DNA from: an uncultured Roseibium sp.
GTDB taxonomy: Bacteria; Pseudomonadota; Alphaproteobacteria; Rhizobiales; Stappiaceae
Direction of reading: 5' to 3'
DNA: 64,000 nt
NCBI RefSeq assembly: GCF_947499295.1
Contig: NZ_CANMNP010000013.1
Location: forward strand, 62,001-126,000
Of this stretch, positions 17,490 through 26,851 are shown in pieces (the stretch's first letter is position 1; the number at the start of each line of letters is the position of its first letter). The notes beneath the pieces are model-generated. The model searched no databases. It was given only the letters and a program-made list of their open reading frames with translations, and was not told the DNA's origin. The position numbers were made by a program, and so were the translations under genes.

Positions 17490-18218
17490 ATGAAACCGGT
17501 CCTTGAACTACAATCCGTTTCCAAAGCATATGGCGCGATCACCGTGGCCGAAGACCTGAGTTATCAACTTAGGAGCGGTGAGGCATTGGGTGTGATCGGA
17601 CCAAATGGCGCTGGCAAAACCTCAATGTTCAATCTGATCACAGGGACAGTTCGATCCGACAGAGGAGCGATCTTTCTCAACGGACAGGATGTGACCCGGC
17701 ATTCGGCAGCCAAACGCTGCCGGGCTGGTGTCGCGCGTTCGTTCCAGATCCCGCAGCCCTTTTCCAGGATGACGGTCTTTGAGAACACACTGGTCGCTGC
17801 CACGCACGGAACACAGAATACACTTGCTGCGGCCAATGCGCATTGCCTTGAGGTGCTGGAGCTGACCGGCCTGATCGACCGTGCCAACGATCCGGCAGGC
17901 AAGCTGACACTTCTTGGCCGCAAGCGGCTGGAATTGGCGCGCGCCTTGTGCGCCCGGCCACAGGTTTTGCTTCTGGACGAGATTGCCGGCGGCCTGACGG
18001 AAAAGGAGTGCCACGATCTTGTCACGACAATCAACACGATCCGCAAGACCGGTCTGTCGATCATCTGGATCGAACACATCGTTCATGCGCTTCTCTCGGT
18101 GGTCGACCGACTGATCGTCATCGATTTCGGCAGGAAGATCGCTGACGGCGATCCGAAGGAAACCATGGCGAGCCAAGAGGTTCAGGAAATTTACATGGGA
18201 GTGGATGCCGATGGCTGA
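17490..18218 (+). CDS. livG: ABC transporter ATPase, LivG type
   Basis: A 242-residue ATPase. Walker A is GPNGAGKTS, the family-specific FQIPQPFSRMTVFENTLVA follows, and Walker B is VLLLDEIAGGL. The signature motif reads LTLLGRKRLELARAL, departing from the canonical LSGGQ, as LivG-type proteins sometimes do. The start at 17490 (MKPVLELQSVSKAYG) matches the usual domain onset and has a GAAGG before it; a frame opening 72 bases earlier would add an untypical extension. It ends within the livF start region. Confidence 0.87.
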   Translation: MKPVLELQSVSKAYGAITVAEDLSYQLRSGEALGVIGPNGAGKTSMFNLITGTVRSDRGAIFLNGQDVTRHSAAKRCRAGVARSFQIPQPFSRMTVFENTLVAATHGTQNTLAAANAHCLEVLELTGLIDRANDPAGKLTLLGRKRLELARALCARPQVLLLDEIAGGLTEKECHDLVTTINTIRKTGLSIIWIEHIVHALLSVVDRLIVIDFGRKIADGDPKETMASQEVQEIYMGVDADG

Positions 18219-18915
18219 TGCATTGTTGTCCACACAGGCTCTTGAAGCCTATTACGGCGATTTCCAAGCGCTCTTCGGAATTTCGATTGATGTGTTCCCC
18301 GGGGAAGTTATAGCCATCATCGGTGCCAACGGTGCAGGCAAAACGACACTGATGCGCTCCATCACCGGGCTGATCAAAAACAAACCCGACATGGTGTTCT
18401 GGAATGGTGCGGCAATCGGTGCGCGGCGTGCCGATCAGGTGGCCGCGGCAGGCATTGCCATGGTCCCGGAAGGGCGTCAGCTTTTTCAATCGCTTTCGGT
18501 TGAAGAGAACCTCATCATTGGCGGGCAATTGGGTCGGAAGGGTCCCTGGTCGCTCGAGAAGGTTTTTGAGTTGTTCCCGATCCTGAAGGAGCGGAGGAAC
18601 GTTCCTTCAACGGCACTCTCAGGTGGTCAGCAACAGATGGTCGCCATTGGACGTGCGTTGATGTCGAACCCGCAAATACTGCTTTTCGACGAAATCAGCC
18701 TTGGGCTCGCACCCATCATCATCAAGTCGATCTACCAGGCACTGCCGGACATCATCGGCGAGGGCATGAGTGCCATCATCGTGGAGCAGGACGTTGCCAA
18801 AGCCCTGAGTGTTTCGAGCCGGGTCTATTGCCTTCAGGAAGGCCGGATTTCCCTGGAAGGGCGTCCGGAGACGCTGAACCGCGACGATATCAGCGCCGCT
18901 TATTTCGGAGTTTGA
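18211..18915 (+). CDS. livF: ABC transporter ATPase, LivF type
   Basis: A 234-residue ATPase with Walker A GANGAGKTTLMRSI, the LivF-type MVPEGRQLFQSLSVEENL, signature LSGGQQQMVAIGRAL and Walker B ILLFDEISLGLAP. GGGAG at 18197-18201 favours the second of two ATGs (18211); the first lies at 18205. It overlaps livG and is one base from livH. It pairs with LivG to power the permease pair. Confidence 0.92.
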   Translation: MADALLSTQALEAYYGDFQALFGISIDVFPGEVIAIIGANGAGKTTLMRSITGLIKNKPDMVFWNGAAIGARRADQVAAAGIAMVPEGRQLFQSLSVEENLIIGGQLGRKGPWSLEKVFELFPILKERRNVPSTALSGGQQQMVAIGRALMSNPQILLFDEISLGLAPIIIKSIYQALPDIIGEGMSAIIVEQDVAKALSVSSRVYCLQEGRISLEGRPETLNRDDISAAYFGV

Positions 18916-18916
18916 G

Positions 18917-19780
18917 ATGGACTGGATCAACGCCATCATTCAAGGGATCTTGCTCGGAGGGCTTTATGCGCTTTTCGCCGCCGGTCTCTCGCTCATTTTC
19001 GGTGTGATGCGCCTGGTGAATATTGCGCATGGTGACTTCATCGTTCTGGCGGCTTTTTTGGGGCTTTCAGTGACTTCTGTTCTCGGGATTTCACCTTTGC
19101 TGGCACTGTTCCTGGTGGTTCCGGCCATGGCTGGGTTGGGATATGTGCTGCAGCGCGGCGTTCTCAATCAAACGCTTGGAGATGACATACTGCCCCCCTT
19201 GCTGGTGACCTTCGGGCTTTCCGTTATCATCCAGAACGGGCTTTTGGAAATCTATAGCGCCGACCCTCAAAAGATGAGCGCAGGTCCGATCGAGACGGCA
19301 AGCATTGCATTGCCTGGAGATCTCAACATCGGCGTCTTGCCACTCGTCATGTTCCTGGTGGCCGTTGCGGTGATTGCCGGTTTGCAATGGGTGTTTTACC
19401 GCTCTGCGCTTGGCAGGGCGTTCCGGGCCGTTTCCGACAAACAGGACATTGCTGAACTCATGGGTCTGAACAAGGCACATGTCTTCGGGCTTGCGATGGC
19501 CCTATCCCTGGCGGTGGTCGCCATTGCCGGAGTTTTTCTCGGCATTCGAACCAGTTTCGATCCGTCTATCGGTCCTGGACGCCTCATCTTTGGATTTGAA
19601 GCCGTCATTATCGGTGGCCTCGGCAACCTCTGGGGCACCTTGATCGGCGGCATCATCCTGGGCGTCAGCCAGAACATCGGTGCACAGATCAATCCGGGGT
19701 GGCAGCTTCTTGCCGGCCACATCGCCTTTCTTTTCGTGCTTGCCGTCAGGCCCCGCGGACTGTTTCCGAGGATCGACTGA
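18917..19780 (+). CDS. livH: ABC transporter permease, LivH type
   Basis: A 287-residue membrane permease with about eight helices, starting MDWINAIIQGILLGGLYALFAAGLSLIFGVMRLVNIAHGD, the classic LivH opening. The coupling segment GRAFRAVSDKQDIAELMGLN and the closing FGFEAVIIGGLGNLWGTLIGG are also family signatures. Its stop overlaps the livM start (TGATG). It forms the inner-membrane channel with LivM. Confidence 0.93.
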   Translation: MDWINAIIQGILLGGLYALFAAGLSLIFGVMRLVNIAHGDFIVLAAFLGLSVTSVLGISPLLALFLVVPAMAGLGYVLQRGVLNQTLGDDILPPLLVTFGLSVIIQNGLLEIYSADPQKMSAGPIETASIALPGDLNIGVLPLVMFLVAVAVIAGLQWVFYRSALGRAFRAVSDKQDIAELMGLNKAHVFGLAMALSLAVVAIAGVFLGIRTSFDPSIGPGRLIFGFEAVIIGGLGNLWGTLIGGIILGVSQNIGAQINPGWQLLAGHIAFLFVLAVRPRGLFPRID

Positions 19781-20802
19781 TGACTACGACAACTTATTCG
19801 ATTTCCCGATCTTCGACGGTGACCCGGACTGCAGCGGTGGTCGGTATTCTGATCGTTGCAGGTTTGATAGCAGCGCCCTGGTGGGCAGGCCGGGCCGACA
19901 TGAGGTTGTTGAGCGAGATGTTTCTCTATCTCTCTCTTGCATGTCTTTGGAACCTGCTCGCCGGATATGCGGGCCTGGTCTCGGTCGGTCAGCAGGCTTT
20001 CGTCGGCTTCGGCGGATACATGCTCTTCGCGCTTGCGATCTTTGCCGGTGTCTCGCCGATTGTTGCCATACCCCTGGCCGGGCTGCTCGGAGCCCTTGTC
20101 GCCGTGCCCGTGGCCTTGCTTATCTTCAGACTGCGGGGTGCCTATTTCGCGATTGGAACCTGGGTGATCGCTGAAGTGTTCCGTCTGTCATTTGCGCAAG
20201 TTTCCGCACTCGGTGGTGGGTCCGGCACAAGCCTGCCCGTGGCCATTGTGCGTGGCATGGCCTCTAACCGTTCAATGCGTGAAGCAACGACTTACTGGCT
20301 GGCGCTTGGAATGGCCGTTCTGGTGCTCGTGGTGATCTATTTGCTGCTGCGGTCCCGCAATGGTCTGGCGTTGACCGCGATACGCGACAGCGAGGTGGCG
20401 TCGGAGAGCTTTGGCATCGATATCTGGCGGCACAAATTCATCGTCTACATTATTGCAGCGGGTCTGACGGCGATGACCGGTGCCTTGATCTTCCTGCAAA
20501 AACTCCGGATTTCCCCGGATGCGGCCTTTAATGTCAATGACTGGACAGCCTTTGTCATTTTCATCGTCGTCATTGGTGGCATTGGAACGCTGGAAGGGCC
20601 AATCATCGGTGTAATCGTGTTCTTCCTGCTGCGGGAAACACTCTCGGATCTGGGTACGACTTACCTTCTCATTCTTGGTGTTGTGGCCATTGTGGTCATG
20701 CTGAAAGCCCCCAAAGGCCTGTGGGGGACTCTGAAGGAACGCACGGGGCTGGAGCTTTTCCCGCTGTCGCGCCGGGTCGTGAAAAACAAATCGGAAAAAT
20801 GA
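19780..20802 (+). CDS. livM: ABC transporter permease, LivM type
   Basis: A 340-residue permease with about ten helices. Signatures are LSLACLWNLLAGYAGLVSVGQQAFVGFGGY and RLRGAYFAIGTWVIAEVFR, then GLALTAIRDSEVASESFGID and FIVVIGGIGTLEGPIIG. The ATG at 19780 overlaps the livH stop and is preferred over the earlier in-frame start inside livH. It ends ten bases before the BKACE start. Confidence 0.93.
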   Translation: MTTTTYSISRSSTVTRTAAVVGILIVAGLIAAPWWAGRADMRLLSEMFLYLSLACLWNLLAGYAGLVSVGQQAFVGFGGYMLFALAIFAGVSPIVAIPLAGLLGALVAVPVALLIFRLRGAYFAIGTWVIAEVFRLSFAQVSALGGGSGTSLPVAIVRGMASNRSMREATTYWLALGMAVLVLVVIYLLLRSRNGLALTAIRDSEVASESFGIDIWRHKFIVYIIAAGLTAMTGALIFLQKLRISPDAAFNVNDWTAFVIFIVVIGGIGTLEGPIIGVIVFFLLRETLSDLGTTYLLILGVVAIVVMLKAPKGLWGTLKERTGLELFPLSRRVVKNKSEK

Positions 20803-20812
20803 GGAGGCGGTC

Positions 20813-21748
20813 TTGGCCGGCAAACGCAACAAAACCATCATCACATGCGCGGTGACCGGTGCCATCCACACGCCCACGATGTCTGACGCTCTGCCCTATA
20901 CCTATGATGCTATTGCCGAGCAGGCGATTGAAGCGGCAGAAGCAGGGGCATCCATATTGCATCTTCATGCGCGCAACAACGAAACGGGCGCTCCATCAGT
21001 CGATCCAGCCGACTTTGCACCGTTCCTGCCGCGCATCAAGCAGGCAACCGATGCCGTCATCAATATTTCAACGGGCGGATCCCTAACACTGTCCATTCAG
21101 GACCGGATCAGGCCGGCGGCAACTTTCAGTGCTGAAATGTGTTCGATGAATATGGGAAGCATGAACTTTTCGTTCCATCCGCTTGCCAAACGATACGACA
21201 ATTGGAAGTTTGACTGGGAGCGCGACTATGTCGCCAATTCCGACGGCAATATCTTTCGAAATACCTTCAAGGATATCCGCGAAGCGGCCGAGACACTTGC
21301 CCCTCATAACATCAAATTCGAGCATGAGTGCTATGATGTCGGTCACCTCTACAATCTGAAATTTTGCATGGATACCGGATTGTTCAAGGCACCGATCTTC
21401 ATTCAGTTTGTCATGGGCATTCTGGGGGGGATAGGAGCGGACATCGACAATCTCGTGTTCATGAAAAAGACTGCCGACAAGCTGTTTGGAGATGACTATC
21501 GCTGGTCGATCCTGGCAGCCGGCAACGCCCAGATCCCCATGGCCACCACTGCCAGCCAGATGGGTGGGAACGTGCGTGTCGGGCTTGAAGACAGCCTATT
21601 TATAGCGCGGGGCGAACTGGCGCGATCGAATGCGGAACAGGTCGCCAAGATCCGCCGCATTGTCGAAGAGCTGGGGTGCGACGTGGCAACACCTGAAGAA
21701 GCAAGGGAAATCCTCGATCTGAAGGGCGGAGACCGGGTTGCGTTCTGA
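20813..21748 (+). CDS. BKACE-family beta-keto acid cleavage enzyme
   Basis: This 311-residue protein belongs to the beta-keto acid cleavage enzyme family (PF05853, founding member 3-keto-5-aminohexanoate cleavage enzyme Kce). These zinc TIM-barrel enzymes react a beta-keto acid with acetyl-CoA, giving acetoacetate and a new acyl-CoA. Metal ligands are visible as His50 and His52 in LHLHARN, and an acidic residue in IKFEHECYD. The start is a TTG, supported by GAGGAGG (20801-20807) six bases upstream. It closes the IclR-flanked operon and gives it its logic: transport, hydrolysis, oxidation, then CoA-dependent cleavage. Confidence 0.9.
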   Translation: MAGKRNKTIITCAVTGAIHTPTMSDALPYTYDAIAEQAIEAAEAGASILHLHARNNETGAPSVDPADFAPFLPRIKQATDAVINISTGGSLTLSIQDRIRPAATFSAEMCSMNMGSMNFSFHPLAKRYDNWKFDWERDYVANSDGNIFRNTFKDIREAAETLAPHNIKFEHECYDVGHLYNLKFCMDTGLFKAPIFIQFVMGILGGIGADIDNLVFMKKTADKLFGDDYRWSILAAGNAQIPMATTASQMGGNVRVGLEDSLFIARGELARSNAEQVAKIRRIVEELGCDVATPEEAREILDLKGGDRVAF

Positions 21749-21830
21749 GCGTTGCAACAACGCGCCAACCGGTGATGGCGAATACACCGCCACCGGCGCT
21801 GATTATTCAATCCACGGTAACACTGAAGGC

Positions 21831-24206
21831 TCAGGCGGCCCTTTTCAGATGTTCCTCGCCTGACCAGGCGCCACCGGGCCGATAGCGACTTACAACCGAG
21901 CCCTCTTTCATTGCAAAGAGATGCAGCCAACCATTGTCGAAAAGGGTTTCGACTTCCGGATGCGCCTGAAGGATGGTCGATATTGCTTCCTGTGGTGCTT
22001 CGATCAGTACGGACAACCGCAAGGGTTTGTGAACCAGTGCCTTGCCGTCATGGAGGGTTTGCCAAGGCAGGCCAGGCCTCAAGTTGCCGCCATTTCCTTC
22101 GACGACGCCAATACCGCCAACCGCGTTGTGGATCAGCTTGTTGCCACCCCCGAAGACTTTGGGGGCAACCGAAGACCCGTAATATTGCAGGCTGATCCAA
22201 CTTGCCACGACCATCGGTGCCGTCAGGATCAGTTCCAGGGTCTTGAAGTCTTCGTCCGTTTGCCAATCGTAGCTGTGAAGGAAGGCGCGGCCTTCCAGAT
22301 CGGCAGTTGCAGTGACATACCGCGGGGCCGCTACAAAAGCGGCGCATCCAGCAAGACCCCATTCGGGCCGGATCTGCGACCAATCCATGGCCCTGGATGC
22401 AATAGTGGCGGCTTTGGCTCCCGGCAGCCGCAGAGCACGTTCGGTGCGCGCCTCTGCGCCTGCTTGCTCTAACCACTTTTCAAGGGAACGAACTTCTGTT
22501 CCGCTTCGTCCGCAATCCTCCAGATAAAGGGTTACGTTGTCCGTTGTCGTGTTATGGAGACCTGCAATGAAGCGGGTGTCTGAAGGCACTTCGATGCCTT
22601 TTGCGGGAAGTCCCTTGCGGGTTTCTGGATCATTGAGCAATGATGCCAGCAACCGGGCGGAAACTTCTCCTGAATACCCGCCGCATGCGCCACAGTGATA
22701 GGCACTCTTGTGGGGATTGTTGGTCATTTGCGCTCCGTGGCCAACGAGAAGGACCGTCGGTGCAAGACCCTTTGTCAGGCTCATGGCCTTCAAAACGGAT
22801 GCCGCAATTTCAACCTTTGTTTCTGCCCCCAGATCCGGATCAATGTGGGGCACTGGCGACCGCCCAGACTTTTTGCCGGACATACCAATAGCGTTCCCGA
22901 CCAGTTTGAGCCCATATAGCGGACCGGCAGCCTCAACAAACGCAAACGAGGAAACCGCAGCCTGGCGAAACCGATCAAAGGCCCGAAGCACACGGCGCCC
23001 GACCCGTTCTTTGTGTTCAGCTTTTTTGTCACCTTGACTGGTAGACGTCAGCGCGGGTTTCAGCAGGACCGGCAAGTGGTTTTCAACGACATCCGATCCA
23101 TGGTCTGTGTGCGCAAGTGGCAGGCCGAAGAAGCCGGCAAATCCGATGGTCTCTATGCCTGCACTCTGGCTCTCAAGAGCGCGCCGGAACACCTCGGAGC
23201 GAACATCGATACAAAAGGCGGCTTGTACCGCCGGTCGTTTGAGCCCAGCGTTGGAGGTTCCAAGCTTGGATACGATTTCGCGCTGGTAAGCACGCTCGGC
23301 TGCTTCTTGCAGGATGGCATCGACCACCTGATCACCAGACGCTGAAAGCGGTGCCTCGTGCGCTGAGATTTCCTCCTTCCATTGGTCGTTGATCTCGGGG
23401 AAACGGGTGAGCAGAGCTTCCTCCCAGATCAGCCGAATGGCCAAAATATCGGCAAGGGTTGCGTCCGTTCCGCCATTTAATTCAGCTTGCCAGAGCAGCC
23501 AGCGGGCGTGTTGTGCCCAGCCGCCAAGGTCAATCAGGAGGCGATGAAATGCCGTTTCTGCAGCGGCGATGCTGAGTCCAAGAGTGTCCGTCGTTTTCAG
23601 GACAGCTTGTTCGGCGGTGTCAGGGGCTGCCGAAACATGCGAGCAAAATCCGCTAAGACCTGCAATTTCGGGGGTAAGGTCCCGGCTGGCCCAAGCGCGC
23701 CAGGCCATAAAGGCTCCCTCGTCAGGTGCTGGTGTCCACAGTGCCTGTCCCCTGTCAAAGTGACCTGAAGCCCAAAGCCCGAATGTTCTTGAGATGACGG
23801 ATGGCCAGTCGATTCCAGATGCGGTTGCAGCAAGTTCTGCGATTGTGCTTGCAGTCTTGGGCTCCCGCGCGGGCTGTGAGGCACGGTCTTTCAAAGTTTC
23901 GAGGTTGCCAGGTTTCAAGGGCGAGGAGCTCGCGTCCAGAGCCGCGGTCAGATCTTCGTCTCCGATGCGTCCGGTTTGGATATCGTCAAAATGAGCCTTT
24001 CTAGGCTGCGTTAGGTTGACACCGGCAACACGGGCAAGGCGTGCCGACGCACCTGCAAGGTCTTCATTCACCTGACCGAGAAAAGGATTGACCGCAACCG
24101 TGGCGTCAAGCGGGAAAGCGGGGGGGATGGCACGGATGGCAGTCTCGCCAGCCTGTAAGATGCCTGACTTCCGGGCGGACGTGAATTGAGCGTGTTTGAT
24201 GAACAT
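21831..24206 (-). CDS. dabA: DabA-type inorganic carbon transporter subunit (DUF2309)
   Basis: This 791-residue cytosolic protein belongs to DUF2309/UPF0753, the DabA component of the two-gene dissolved inorganic carbon system. A beta-carbonic-anhydrase-like zinc site is apparent: Cys332 and Asp334 in FCIDVRSE, His490 in LLVGHG and Cys505 in YHCGACGG, matching the known Cys-Asp-His-Cys set. The start at 24206 is chosen because the longer frame runs into dabB; a GGGGAA precedes it. It lies directly after dabB, and the pair is thought to couple CO2 hydration to cation flow. This would supply bicarbonate for carboxylases even in a heterotroph. Confidence 0.9.
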   Translation of the reverse strand: MFIKHAQFTSARKSGILQAGETAIRAIPPAFPLDATVAVNPFLGQVNEDLAGASARLARVAGVNLTQPRKAHFDDIQTGRIGDEDLTAALDASSSPLKPGNLETLKDRASQPAREPKTASTIAELAATASGIDWPSVISRTFGLWASGHFDRGQALWTPAPDEGAFMAWRAWASRDLTPEIAGLSGFCSHVSAAPDTAEQAVLKTTDTLGLSIAAAETAFHRLLIDLGGWAQHARWLLWQAELNGGTDATLADILAIRLIWEEALLTRFPEINDQWKEEISAHEAPLSASGDQVVDAILQEAAERAYQREIVSKLGTSNAGLKRPAVQAAFCIDVRSEVFRRALESQSAGIETIGFAGFFGLPLAHTDHGSDVVENHLPVLLKPALTSTSQGDKKAEHKERVGRRVLRAFDRFRQAAVSSFAFVEAAGPLYGLKLVGNAIGMSGKKSGRSPVPHIDPDLGAETKVEIAASVLKAMSLTKGLAPTVLLVGHGAQMTNNPHKSAYHCGACGGYSGEVSARLLASLLNDPETRKGLPAKGIEVPSDTRFIAGLHNTTTDNVTLYLEDCGRSGTEVRSLEKWLEQAGAEARTERALRLPGAKAATIASRAMDWSQIRPEWGLAGCAAFVAAPRYVTATADLEGRAFLHSYDWQTDEDFKTLELILTAPMVVASWISLQYYGSSVAPKVFGGGNKLIHNAVGGIGVVEGNGGNLRPGLPWQTLHDGKALVHKPLRLSVLIEAPQEAISTILQAHPEVETLFDNGWLHLFAMKEGSVVSRYRPGGAWSGEEHLKRAA

Positions 24207-24222
24207 GTGTCTTTTCCCCGGC

Positions 24223-25785
24223 TTACTTGAACTTTGTGACCTGATAACCGCCAACGAAGCGATCAAGGAGGGCGTTGAGATAAAGACCGTTTGCCACATG
24301 GACGCGCAGGCCGGCCGTTGAAGGATGATATGTCCAGAGTGGAAAGAGCGCCTGTGCGAAGGCTACGAGACCGAACGACAGGACTGCCAACGTGATCAGT
24401 GCCCATTCCAGCGTCCCGGGATCCGGTGCTGCCGGCAAAGAAGAGCCCCAGACCATGTAGGAGGTCTGCTGAAAGACGAAATAGGCAAACGCAACAACGG
24501 TGGCCAGAACAGATGTCCGATAGGTCAGTTCCGAGGGCGCCTCGTCTGCGAGGCCCTGGGCCACGAGGTAGGAGACACCGAAGATCAAGATTGCTCCAAT
24601 AGCCAATACTTGCGGTGACTTGGGACCGGCAATCAAAGCAAAGACCAGGGAAAGCGCGCCATAAAGAACCAGAGCTATCGCAAACGATTTTGCGACATTT
24701 GCCAAACTCGGTACGGCAATCGGGCCAGGCTTGCGTACTCCGGCAACTGCGGCAATTGCCCCGCCTGATGACAGGAATGCATGTGCCTTGTATAGCGAAT
24801 GAGCAACGATATGCAGGAGTGCGAGCGGCCACAAGCCCAGACCGCACTGAAGCAGCATGAAGCCCATTTGCGAAATCGTCGACCAAGCAAGAGCCGTTTT
24901 GATGGCGCTTTGGGTCAGCATGACCACTGCACCGAACAGGGCCGTCAAACCGCCAATGGCAACGAGCACACCCATGGAGCCTGGGCTGGCCTGAACAAGT
25001 TCGGCAGTCCGGATCAACAAGAATCCGCCGGCATTGATGATACCTGCATGGAGAAGTGCGGAAACCGGAGTGGGTGCTTCCATGACCTCCGTCAGCCAAC
25101 CGTGGAGCGGGAAAGTTGCAGTTTTCAAAACTGCGGCAGCGACAAGAAAGGCGATGGCAAGATGCTGCGTGAGGGAAAGCTCTGGTTTCACAGCCTGGAC
25201 AAGCGCTCGAAGGTCTGCAGTTCCATAGGCGGATATGAACAATGCGCTGCTCAGGATCAGCGCCAGATCGCCGGCATGCCAGACGATGGCAAATTTGGTG
25301 GCCGCCCTGTGTGCTGCAGCACGTTCAGGATAAAAGAGCAACAGCCTGCGCAGGCCAAATCCAACGCCGATAAACCCGATCACAAGAACCGGAAGACTTC
25401 CCGACTGCGCAAGGAACAGCACTGCGGCGAGCGTTGCGAGCATCAATCCGTGAAATGATCCTTCCCGTGGTTCCCCATCCAGATACGTGCGGGAATAGCG
25501 CAGGACGATCCAGCCGACGAATGCCACAAGTATCGTCATCGCTGCGCTGATCGCATCCAAACGAATTACAAGCGCAAATGCACCGTCGAATAGCGCAATT
25601 TGCGCCGGTCCGAAGGCGAGCAACTGTGCAAGGCCGATAGCGGATAGTAAAAGGGCTGCAAGTGCGGCGTATTCTGAATACCACCCCGAGAGACTCTGTC
25701 GGCGGCCAGTTTGAACCCTTGCATGCAATGCTGTTGCAAGCAGAAGTGCCGGGGCCAGTAGGGTCAATGGAATGAGCTGCGACAT
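24223..25785 (-). CDS. dabB: DabB-type membrane subunit (NuoL/MrpA-like)
   Basis: A 520-residue polytopic protein of the proton-conducting NuoL/MrpA/NdhF family. Typical segments are FHGLMLATLAAVLFLAQSGSL, KTATFPLHGWLTEVMEAPTPVSALLHAGIINAGGFLLIRTAEL in the centre, then SAIKTALAWSTISQMGFM and ALLHIVAHSLYKAHAFLSSG. No other complex I gene is near, and the next gene is DabA, so it is the DabB ion-channel partner rather than a respiratory subunit. It heads the leftward operon and diverges from a LysR-type gene. Confidence 0.9.
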   Translation of the reverse strand: MSQLIPLTLLAPALLLATALHARVQTGRRQSLSGWYSEYAALAALLLSAIGLAQLLAFGPAQIALFDGAFALVIRLDAISAAMTILVAFVGWIVLRYSRTYLDGEPREGSFHGLMLATLAAVLFLAQSGSLPVLVIGFIGVGFGLRRLLLFYPERAAAHRAATKFAIVWHAGDLALILSSALFISAYGTADLRALVQAVKPELSLTQHLAIAFLVAAAVLKTATFPLHGWLTEVMEAPTPVSALLHAGIINAGGFLLIRTAELVQASPGSMGVLVAIGGLTALFGAVVMLTQSAIKTALAWSTISQMGFMLLQCGLGLWPLALLHIVAHSLYKAHAFLSSGGAIAAVAGVRKPGPIAVPSLANVAKSFAIALVLYGALSLVFALIAGPKSPQVLAIGAILIFGVSYLVAQGLADEAPSELTYRTSVLATVVAFAYFVFQQTSYMVWGSSLPAAPDPGTLEWALITLAVLSFGLVAFAQALFPLWTYHPSTAGLRVHVANGLYLNALLDRFVGGYQVTKFK

Positions 25786-25843
25786 GGAGAACCTCGCGAT
25801 CGTTTCTTGTATCGCAGTGCATATAGCGGCTGGCGTTAATTTT

Positions 25844-25881
25844 AAAAAATAGATATTATATTAGAATTCGTTCTATTTTTT
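25844..25881. promoter_or_regulatory. Nested inverted repeats, candidate LysR operator
   Basis: AAAAAATAGA (25844-25853) is repeated in inverse as TCTATTTTTT (25872-25881). Inside lies TAGAA-TTCG-TTCTA (25862-25875), which resembles the interrupted-dyad sites bound by LysR-family proteins. The gap is AT-rich and lies between dabB and the lysR-type start, so it fits autoregulation plus dabBA control. Confidence 0.5.
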
Positions 25882-25891
25882 GGAACTAATT

Positions 25892-26776
25892 ATGCTGAAC
25901 CTTCATCATCTGAGACTGTTTCGGGCCGTTGCACGAGAAGGAACACTGACGGGTGCTGCGCGTGTTTTGAACCTTTCTCAATCTGCTTTGTCCTCCCAGG
26001 TCAAAACACTTGAAGCTGCTCTCGGGCATGATCTTTTTGAGCGGCGCGGGCGCGGCCTTTTGCTGACCGAGGCCGGACGGATCGCGCTTGAACACGCGGA
26101 TGCGATATTTCGAACAGCCGAGGACCTGACGGCTACGCTTCGACACTCGGGTACGGAGCGCAAAGTCCTCAGGGTCGGTTCGCTGGCGACCCTTTCGCGG
26201 AATTTTCAGATCGGGTTTCTGAAACCGATGATCCGACGGCCGGATGTCGAAGTTGTCTTGAGGTCTGGTCCACAAGGGGATCTCCTCAGAGCGCTTGAAG
26301 CGCTTTCAGCGGATGTTGTTCTTACCAACCTCGTTCCGGCCCGTGACGCTTCGAGCCCCTATCTGGTGCACACTCTGTCCGAGCAACCGGTCAGTCTGGT
26401 TGGCCCAATCGGCCTGCCGGAGCTTGCTGAACGCCCCTGGACAAAGTTGCTCGCAGAAGAACCCTTGATCCTGCCGACGCCGGAGTCGGCACTCAGGGCG
26501 TCGTTTGATGCGCTGCTGGTGCAGCTCGGGATTGTGCCGAAGATTGCCGCGGAAGCTGACGACATGGCGATGTTGCGTTTGCTTGCACGCGAGAATGCTG
26601 GCCTTGCCGTCATACCGCCAATTGTCGTGCGGGACGAACTGGCTGCAGGAACCTTGATGGAACTTGGCCGACTTGAGGGTATCAAGGAAGAGTTTTTTGC
26701 CGTGATGCTGCAAAGACGCTTTCCAAACCCTCTCGTCGCGGAGTTGTTGAAAACATTCAAGAATGACACTGCGTGA
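25892..26776 (+). CDS. LysR-family regulator of the dab genes
   Basis: A 294-residue LysR-type regulator. The N-terminal helix-turn-helix reads LRLFRAVAREGTLTGAARVLNLSQSALSSQVKTLE; the effector domain follows from about residue 90. The ATG at 25892 gives the usual opening MLNLHHLRLF; a TTG four codons earlier is less likely. No strong ribosome site is present. It is divergent from dabBA, the arrangement seen for CbbR-like regulators of carbon-uptake genes, so control by CO2 supply or a metabolite is inferred. Confidence 0.9.
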   Translation: MLNLHHLRLFRAVAREGTLTGAARVLNLSQSALSSQVKTLEAALGHDLFERRGRGLLLTEAGRIALEHADAIFRTAEDLTATLRHSGTERKVLRVGSLATLSRNFQIGFLKPMIRRPDVEVVLRSGPQGDLLRALEALSADVVLTNLVPARDASSPYLVHTLSEQPVSLVGPIGLPELAERPWTKLLAEEPLILPTPESALRASFDALLVQLGIVPKIAAEADDMAMLRLLARENAGLAVIPPIVVRDELAAGTLMELGRLEGIKEEFFAVMLQRRFPNPLVAELLKTFKNDTA

Positions 26777-26851
26777 CAGCGTTCCATCGATTGAGGAACG
26801 CTGGAAAAGCTTTTGCACAACAGGCAAGATCATCGAGAGAAAGGGCAAAAC

